From NCBI RefSeq assembly GCF_000177675.1, contig NZ_ADGX01000046.1, forward strand, positions 1-61,506: DNA of 61,506 nucleotides, in the 5' to 3' direction. The translations under genes and the position numbers were made by a program. Each line of letters begins with the position of its first letter. Within the stretch, counting starts at the first letter, position 1. The DNA comes from Parafrankia sp. EUN1f (GTDB lineage: Bacteria > Actinomycetota > Actinomycetes > Frankiales > Frankiaceae). Shown here piece after piece: positions 1 to 9,300 of the stretch. The notes beneath the pieces were generated by a model that was not told where the DNA came from, did not search any database, and saw only the letters and a program-made list of their open reading frames with translations.

Positions 1-305
1 CCGAGGCTGTGCCCACCGAAGAACCGCGGGGCCAGGCCGAACTCGGCCGCCAGCACCCGGAAGACGGCGATCTCCATGGTGAGCAGGCAGGGCTGCGTGA
101 ACTCGGTGACATGCAGGCGCGGGTCGTCGGTGAAGCAGATCGCGCAGATGTCGATCCCGATGGCGTCCGAGGCCTCCTCGAACGCCGCCCGGGCGGCGGG
201 AAACCGCTGGTGGAAGTCCTGGCCCATGCCCTGGCGCTGCGAGCCCTGCCCGGGGAAGACGACGACGTCAGCCCGCGACAGGGGTGGCCAGGTCTGGTCG
301 GTCAA
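1..305 (-). CDS. Discrete acyltransferase (trans-AT, FabD-like), cut by window edge
   Basis: Only the N-terminal ~101 codons are inside the window. The protein has the FabD/malonyltransferase opening VVVFPGQGSQRQGMG near residue 15 and reaches the nucleophile elbow GGHSLG, whose Ser codon is at 6-8, just before the edge. A stand-alone acyltransferase loads malonyl-CoA onto carrier proteins in trans. The preceding PKS C has four carrier-protein domains and no AT, so this gene is the obvious supplier. The start is a TTG at 305-303 that overlaps the PKS C stop (TTGA), which indicates translational coupling. The other frames hit stops early. Whether the full gene is a single AT, a tandem AT or an AT-ER fusion cannot be seen. 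The fold is clear; malonyl specificity is inferred. Confidence 0.85.
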   Translation of the reverse strand, partial: MTDQTWPPLSRADVVVFPGQGSQRQGMGQDFHQRFPAARAAFEEASDAIGIDICAICFTDDPRLHVTEFTQPCLLTMEIAVFRVLAAEFGLAPRFFGGHSL

Positions 306-3300
306 CGCCCCTCCTCCGCCAGGGCGGGGCGACGGGCCGGGGCGGGACGATTCGGCGGTGGGATGTAGCCGACGTCCGCGCAGTGCTCCAGATAGCGGGT
401 GACCAGGTCACCGATCGTGGGGCAGTTGATGCCCGCCGCACCCAGCAGGTTCCGGGTGTAGGTGGAGTCGGCGTAGGTGCTGCGGTCGTAGTGCTCGGGC
501 CCCCAGGTCTCGACGCCGTACTTCACCATCTCGATCATCTGGCTGGCATAGGGTTCGGCGGTCCCGTTCGCGGTCCCGTTCGCGGAGCCGTTGGTGCTGG
601 CACCGGGTCGGAAGAGCGCCTCGACGGCATGCCGGTGGTACTCGTCCACGCTCAGCGGCGCGATGTCGTACCCGTGCTCGCGGATCATCCGGTAGACCTC
701 GCCCAGGCTGCAGATGTCCGGGTTCGTCAGGTGGTAGGTCTCGCGGTAGCTGGGCCGGCGCAGCGCCAGGTGCAGCAGACCGGTGCTGACGTAGTCCACC
801 GGCGAGATGTCCCAGTATGTCGACGCGTCCAGGTAATAGCCGGTGTCGACGGCCGTCCTGATCAGGTCGTAGTAGACGCCCTTGACCGTCACTTCGCGGA
901 ACGGATAACGCCCGGTGTCGCCGGTGCCCATGATGTTGCCCGGCCGGAAGATGTTCCATACCAGGCCCCGCTCCGAGGCAGCCCGGATCAGTTTCTCCGC
1001 GTGGTATTTCGTCTCCTGGTACGGCAGGTGGTCGTAGCCCTGGCCGAGTTCCAGGTCATCCTCGGTGAACGGCCGGTTCGCGTCGAGCTGCCAGTCGCCC
1101 AGCGCGCTGAAGCTGGACACGTGGACGAGATAGCGGTGCCGGGTCCGCAGACTGAAGTCGATGATCCGCTGGACACCGTCGACGTTCACCGCGCTCAGGG
1201 AGTCGTAGAACGTGACCAGTGTGGTCCGCGCCGCCACGTGGATGGTGACGTCCACGTGCGCGGTGAGCTCGTCGAGGGCCGCGGCGCTCAGGCCGAGGTT
1301 GTCCTGGCTGACGTCCCCCAGGACGACCGAGACGCGGTGCGCGAACTCGTCGACCAGCAGCTGCTCCTGGTCGTAGACCTGCAGGAAGTACTGGACACGC
1401 TCCCGCGCGGCCTGTTCGTCCCGGCCGCGCACCAGGCAGGTGATCCGCGCCGAGGTCTCGGTGAGCAGGTCGTACAGCAGCCGTCCGCCGAGCACCCCGG
1501 TGACCCCGGTGACGAACACCGACTCGACGGGAAACGGCTCGGGCCGAATGACCTTCGCCGGGCGCAGCGCCGGTGCGGTGAGGATCCTGGTCATCTCGTC
1601 AGCAGCCGCCCCGCCCACGTCGTTGCCGGCGATGTAGCCGCCGGCGACGACGTGGTCCACGAAGGAGCCGATGGTCGTGCACTCCTCGATCAGCGTTCCG
1701 GGTATGCGCACCCCGTAGTGCTTCATGACACGGTTGAGCATCCGGACGACCACCACCGAGTCGAAGCCGTAGTCGAGGAAGTTCGTGTCCTCGGTGAGCT
1801 CATCGACCGGATAGCGCGTCAGGTCCGCGAAGATCGCCTTGACCTGGACGACCAGATCCTGCCGGACCTCGTCGTCGCCACGCCCGACGATCGGCGTCGG
1901 CGTCGGCGTCCGCCCCTCGGTCAGGGGCGAGGCCGGGTTCCGCACCGGGGTCTGGGCCTGGGTCTGGGCCTGGGAGTGGGGCTGGGCCGGAATCTGGGCC
2001 GGAGCCGGGATCTGGCCCGGGGCCGGAATCCGGTCCGGGGCCGGAATCCGGTCCGGGGCCGGAATCCGGTCCGGGGCTGAGACCTGGGCCGGAGCTGAGA
2101 CCTGTCCCGGGGTTCCGGAGCGGCGGAACTCGTCGCCCTCGACCCAGTGCCGGTCGGCCGCGAACGGGTAGGTCGGCAGGCTGACGACGCGTCCTCGCAG
2201 CGGCGCCCAGATCTGCTCCCAGTCGATGGTCCAGCCCTGCGTCCACAGCTCGGCCAGCCGGTGGGTGTGCCCCGCCTCCCGCAGGGACCGCAGGTAGGCC
2301 CGGTCGGGCTCGCTGTCGCCGCCGTGGTCGACGTGCGCCGCGACGACTCCGGTGCGCACCCGGCCGTCCGGCGTGCCGGCCACGAAGGCCTCGATCGCCT
2401 CAGCCGCCTCCTGATGCGTGCCCGCGACGAGCGCCAGCCGGTGCTCGAAGGATTCCCGACCGACCATCAGCGTCCATGCGATGTCGACGAGGGGATGCCG
2501 CCGGCCCTCCGGGGAGCCGAGGAGCGCGGCCAGCTTCGTGGCCTGTTCACGCAGCCGCTGTGGGTCTCGCGCGGACAGCAGCACCGGCGTCGGCCCCGTC
2601 CACGGCGAGCCGGCCCCGGCCGGGTGCTGGCCGCTCCCGAGGCCGTCGGGGCCGGTCACGGGATCGCCGAGGATGACGTGCGCGTTGGAGCCACCGGCCC
2701 CGAACGAGCTGACCGCGGCGAGGCGCGGCTGCCCGGTGGCGGCACGCGGCCACGGCCGTGCGTCCCGCGCCACGGTGAACGGGCTGCCCGCGAAGTCGAT
2801 GTGGGGATTCGGCGGGTCGGCGTGCAGGGTCGGCGCGATGGTCTCGTGGTGCAGCTGCAGCAGCGTCTTCGCCACCCCGGCCAGACCGGCGGCCGCCTCC
2901 AGGTGACCGATCGCGGACTTGACGGAGCCGATCGCGCAGTAGCCGCGGTCGTCGGTTCCTTCCCGGAAGGCCGCGGTCAGGGCGCTGACCTCGATCGGAT
3001 CGCCGAGTGCCGTGCCGGTGCCGTGCGCCTCCACGTAGCTGAGCGCCCGTGGGTCGACGTCCGCCTTCGCCAGCGCGTCGCGGACGAGGGCCGCCTGGGC
3101 GACCGGGTTGGGCACTGTGAACCCGTTGGTCCGGCCGTCCTGGTTGACCGCCGTGGCGCGGATCACGCCGTAGATGCGGTCCCCGTCCTCGCGGGCGTCG
3201 GCGAGCGGGCGAAGCAGCAGTGCCACGACGCCCTCCCCGGGCACGTAGCCGTCGCCGCCGGCGCCGAAGGTGCGGCACCGGCCGTCGGTCGACGCCCATC

Positions 3301-6300
3301 GCCCGGACCCCAGCAGCAGGTACTTGCCCGGATGGATCGTGACGTTCACCCCGCCGGCCAGCGCATAGGCGCTCTCGCCCCGGCGCAGGCTCTCGCACGC
3401 CAGGTGCAGCGCGGTGAGCGAGGACGAGCAGGCGGTGTCGACGGCCATCGACGGCCCGTCGAATCCGCAGTGGTAGGAGACTCGGTTCGCCACCGCCCAG
3501 TAGGGGGCGACGGGTGCTCCCGCGACCGCCTGGTACTCCCCATAGGTGACCCCGACGTAGACGGCCGCGTCGCGCTTGCCGCGGCGGCGGGCGGCACGGC
3601 GGATCCGTTCGGGTGGGCTGCCGGCGTCCTCCATCGCGGCCCAGGCGACTTCGAGAAACAGCCGTTGCTGGGGATCCATCAGGTCGGCGTCGCGGGGAGC
3701 GATACCGAAGAACCGGGCGTCGAAGCGGTCGACGTCGTCGAGGAACCCGCCCCAGCGGGCGTAGGTTGCGCCAGGTTCATCCTGGTTGGTACTGAGATAG
3801 CGGGAATGGTCCCAGCGCTGCGGTGGAACCTCGGTGATGCAGTCGCGCCCGGCCAGCAGGTTCGCCCAGAACGCCTGGTTGTCGGCGGCGCCGGGGTAAC
3901 GCCCGGCCATGCCGACGACGGCGATGTCATCCGGCCGGTCCACGATCGCCGGCCGTGCGGGGTGCGCCGCCACGGCCGACCGCATCGGCTCCGGGCGCCG
4001 CGCCACCGTCGCGACGGGCGTCGGCATGACCGGGGCCACCACAGCGGCCCCGGTCGGCGCGGCGGCCCCGGTCGGCGCGGCGCTACCGGTCGGCGCGGCG
4101 CCCGCTCGGGCGTCGCTGCCCGGCAGGTCCGGCTCCGGTGGGACGAACGCCGCGACGAGCTGGTCGGCGCGACTGGTCGCGAGGTGGGCGGCGACGGCGC
4201 TGATGGTCTGGTGCTCGAAGAACAGGGTGGACGGCAACGGTCCGAGCACCGCCTCCAGCCGGGACATCAGCCGCGCGATGAGAACCGACTCGATGCCGTA
4301 GTCCTGCAGGGGAGCCTTCGGCCGGATCCGATCGGCGGGAATGCGGGCCTCGGCTGCCAGCACGTCGAGCAGGAAGCGCTCGGCGAGCACGGTGAGCGCG
4401 GTGACGTCCCGCGGCGGCACAGGCCCGCGCGTGGACGCCGGAACGTCGGCGCCCGCCGCGACAGTGGCCGCTGCCGCTGCCGCGGGAACGGGAGCGGGAA
4501 CGGGAGCGGGAGCGGTACGGTTCCACTCGCCGGACACGATGGTGTCCACCAGCTGGCGCAGCGACGTTCGCACCGTGAGCACACCGGGCGGGAGGTCCAG
4601 CCCCAGTGCCTCGCCGAGGCGGCCGGCGAGGCGGGCCCGGCCGGGGCCGTCGAATCCGAGATCCGCCGACGAGGCCTCCCGGTCGAGCTGGTCACCGGCG
4701 AGCCCCAGCTCGGTCCCGGCCAGGTCCAGCACAACCGGCCAGACCAGCTCGGACGGCACCCCGCCCACCGGCACCGATGCTGGTCCCGGTACCGGCCCGG
4801 ATACCGGCTCCGCCGACTGGGGCCGCAGGCCCGGTGCCGGATGATTCGGGTCGTCGGCGGACGGGATCCAGCACCGTTCGCGGGCGAAGGCGTACCCCGG
4901 CAGGTGCGTCCGACGCGGCAGTGTTCCCTGGTACAGCCCGGCGAAGTCGTATGCGGCGCCGTCGGCCCAGGCCGCGGCGACGACGGCCGGATCAGCCCCG
5001 GATGTCAGCCGCTCGGCCGGCGGTACCGGGCGGTCGGGGTCGACCCGGCCCCGCACACTGTCAGGGCCGGTGCTCCCACGCGCCGCCTGCTCAAGCTCCG
5101 CCCGCAGCCGGGCGACGGACCCGGCCCGGACGGCGAGGCGGTGCTCGTGCGAGGCCCGCCCGAGCTGGGTGGTCGCGGCCAGGTCCGCGAGGGCGACCGA
5201 GGGCGTCCCGTCCAGGAATCGCAGCAGCTGCCGAGCACCGTCCCGGAGGCTGTCCTCGGTAGCCGCCGAGAGCAGGACCAGGGCCGGATCGGACGGCCGC
5301 GCGAACGGCGCGCGGGTCGGCGGGCGGGTCTCGCGATGCTCCTCCAGGACGACGTGGGCGTTGGTCCCGCTGAAGCCGAAGGAGCTGACGACCCCCCGGC
5401 GCGGCTGCGGCGCCTCCCACGGCAGCAGCTCCGTGTTGACGAAGAACGGCGTCGCAGAGAAGTCGATCAGCTCGTTGGCCTGGTCGAAGTGCAGCGAGGG
5501 CGGAATACGCCGCTCACTCAGCGCCAGCAGGACCTTGATCACCCCGGCCACACCGGCCGCGTGGGATGTGTGGCCGATGTTCGACTTGACGGATCCGATC
5601 GGCACCGTCGCGACACCTGGCCGGGGCTCAGGTGTGCCACCGAGCCGGCCGCCTCCAGCGGTCCTGAAGGCGGCGTTGAGTGCCTCGATCTCGATCGGGT
5701 CGCCTAGGCGGGTGCCGGTGCCGTGCGTCTCGACGTAGCCGATGGTCGCCGGATCGATCCCGAACCGGCGGTACACCTCGACCAACAGCTCGGTCTGGGA
5801 CCGCGCGCTCGGCGCGGTGATGCCGTTGGTGCGGCCGTCCTGGTTGACTCCCGTGCCCTTGATCACGCCGTGGATCGGATCGCCGTCGGCGAGCGCCCGG
5901 GTCAGCGGCTTGAGCACCATCACACCGACGCCCTCGCTCATCACGATGCCGTCGGCGGCGGTGTCGAACGGTCGGCAGCGGCCGGTCGGCGACAGCATGC
6001 CGATCGACGAGGTGAGCAGGTGGTGCTCGATCGTGGCGAAGACCGTCACCCCACCGGCCAGGGCGAGCTCGCACTCACCGGCCGCCAGGCTCTGGCAGGC
6101 CTGGTGCAGGGCCACCAGCGAGGACGAACAGGCGGTGTCGACGCCGACGGTCGGGCCGGTGAGATCGAGGTGGTAGGCGACCCGGGCCGGCAGGATCGCC
6201 GGCGAGTTCCCGGTGAACACGTGGGGCGAGCCGAAGTAGCCGCGGTCGCGGATGAGCTGCAGGTAGTCGGACGGCGGAGCTCCGACGAACACCCCGGTCC

Positions 6301-9300
6301 GCGACCGGCGAAGCTGACGGGCGTCCAGGCCGGCGTCCTCGATCGCGTTCCAGCTCTCCTGCAGGAACACCCGCTGCTGCGGGTCCATGAGCTCGGCCTC
6401 GGCGGGGACGATCCCGAAGAACAGCGGGTCGAACCGGTCGACGTCGGCTATCTGGCCGCCCCAGCGCGAGTAGGTCCGGCCCGGCGCCGGCGGCCACGGC
6501 TGGAAATGGTCGGCGAGGTTCCAGCGGCCGGGTGGGATCTCGGTGATCGCGTCGTGGCCGGTGACCAGGTTTCGCCAGAACTCGCGGTAGTCGGCCGCGC
6601 CCGGGTACCGCGCCGACAGGCCGATCACCGCGATGTCGACGACGCCCGTGTCACCACCTCGGCCCGCCGCCACCGACGTGCCGGACGCCGCCACCGACGC
6701 TCGCGGTCCGGCCGCCGCTGCCGGCGATGGCGCGGGAACCGCGGTGGTCGGGTGCGCTGGAACCGGCGGGGGCGAGGGAAACGGCGGGATCGCCGGAACG
6801 GGCGGGGGCGCGGGCGCGGGCGGGGGCGCGGGACGAGCAGTGGCGGGCTCGGCGGCCGCGGGCTCGGGTCGTCCCCCCTGGGCGAGCGCGAACGCCGCGA
6901 GGGCGCGCACCGACGGATGGTCGAAGATGACCGTGGCGTGGATGTCGACGGCCAGGCTGGAGTTGATCCGCTCGACGATCCGCACCGCGAGGATCGAGTC
7001 CACCCCGTACTCGGCGAACGACGCGGTCGGGCGCACCTCGGCCACCGGCACGCCAAGCTCGTCCGCGACGATCTCGGCGACCGCCCGCTCCACGGCGTCG
7101 GGGTCCGGCTGTGCCTGGACGTCCTCCGCCCCGCGCCCCGGCGACGGGGCCCGCCCGGTCACGGCGCCGGCCGGGATCACGAGAAGGCGATGGCTGCTGG
7201 ACGGATCGGCCGTGAGCCCCTCGCCGTAGGCGCGGAGCTCACCGAACCCGGTGCGCAGCGCGCTCGCCCGCCAGCCGTCGACGGAGAGCAGCGGCGAGTC
7301 GGGCAGCCGGTGCTGCGGGTCCCGGTACAGATGCCAGCCGTCCAACAGGCCGATGGTGAAGGCCATGATGTCGTGGTTCTCGACCGCCTCACCGAGAACG
7401 AGCAGGCCGTCGTCGGCGAGCAGCGCACGGACCCGGCGCATCGCCGCGTCGATGTCGGCGACCGCGTGCAGGGCTCCGACCGCCAGCACGACATCGAAGG
7501 CACCGAGCTCGAAGCCCTGGGCGGCCGGGTCGTTCTCGATGTCCAGGACGCGGAACCGGGCGAAGGGGTGTTCAGCGCCGAAGGTTCGCCGGCCGTGCGC
7601 GACGAAGCTGCCACCGATGTCGGTGTAGTGGTATTCCAGCTCCACGCCGGAGGCGGCGAGCGGCGCCAGCGCGGCCAGCACCTGATGCGAGGTTCCGCCG
7701 GTGCCCGCGCCGATCTCCAGGATGCGTACGGGTCGACGGCCCCCGGAACCGGAGCCGGCCGCCGGCCCGGAATCCGCCGTCCTGGCGCGGGCCGCGGCGG
7801 CGACGAACCGGGCCACCAGGGAGCTGTAGAAGTCGTAGACCCGGTTGCCGCGGTAGATCCCCGCCATCAGATCCATGCTGGCGCCGGGGAACAGCACCTC
7901 GGTGGCCGGCCGGACCCCGCGCAGGACGTCGGGGTAGGCGTCGAGGCAGACGTCGAGCAGCCGAAGGAACGGGGCTACCTGGGGGTGGCGCGCCAGCAGC
8001 TCGGCTCGCTGGAGGTCGATGTCGTCGGCCAGCCCGGCCGGATGAAGCAGACCGTCGCGCTCGTACAGCAGGCCGTGCCGGCGCAGCACCCGCAGGCAGA
8101 CGTCCAGGAACCGCTCGAACCGGTCCGGGACGCCGAGCAGCCGGCGCAGCTCAGGCGCGGTCGCGCCGTCGGCGGGCAGGCCCATGCCCCGCAGCCGACG
8201 GAGGACGGCGCCGGCCGCATGGGCGCCGAGCATCGGATAGGCCGCTTCCAGCTCCTCCGCCACGGGCGCGAGGCCGGCCTCGAACGGCTCACATGCGGCG
8301 TCGAGGAACGTCATCACCGCGGGTCTCCTCCTTTGCTCCGGCGCGTGCTCCGGCACGCTGTTCTCCGGGGCGCTGCGCTCCGGGGCGCAGCGCCCCGGCA
8401 CGGGCGAGTCAGGGTGTCCGGTGCGCGCACCGAGGTCGATCCAGAACCGAGAGGTCTCGAACGGGTAGCCGGGCAGCGCGCGGCGCCGACCCGGCCCGCC
8501 GTTGACCGCCGCCCAGTCGACGGCGCCGCCGCCGGCCCAGCGCCGCGCGACGTCCGTCAGGTCGCCGCGGCGGTAGCTGTCGGCGATCACGTCCGTTTCG
8601 CCGCCATCGGCGATGGGCTCACCCGCCCGGCCGGTGAACACCTCGCCCCCACCGCCCGCGCCATCCGCATCACCCGCACCCCCGAGGAAGGCGGACAGCC
8701 GCTCGGCCGCCTCGGCCGGCCCGGACGCGACGAGTGCCAGCCGGGCGGGCAGCGCGGGACGTCCGACCTGCAGGGTGCGGGCGAGATCAGCGAAGGGCAC
8801 GGATCCCGCCGCCGCCACCTGCCGGAGATGACCGGCGATACGGGCGGCGTGCACCCGCAGCCGCTCCTCGGTGGCGGCGGAAAGCACGACGACCTCCGGG
8901 CCCGCCGGCCCGGCCATACCAGGCCCGGCCACATCAGACGCGGCGCCACCAGGCATCACGGTCGGAGCACCGGGATCCGGTTGCTCCGGGTACTCCTCCA
9001 GCACGGCGTGCGCGTTCGTGCCACCCGCTCCGAAGGAGCTCACCCCGGCCCGGCGGGGCAGCTCGCCGTCCGCGCCACGAAGGCGCGGCCAGGCCAGGCG
9101 CTGTTGGGGGACCTCCAGCACCGCGCCGAGGTCCATGTCCGGGTTCGGCACGTCCGAGTGCAACGACGGCACGATCACGCCGTGGCGCAGCTGCAGGAGG
9201 GTCTTCGTGAGGGCCGCCATCCCGGCAGCGGGCTCAAGGTGGCCGATGTTCGACTTCACCGAGCCGAGAGCGCACGGTGCCGCCCGGGGACCGGCCGCGT

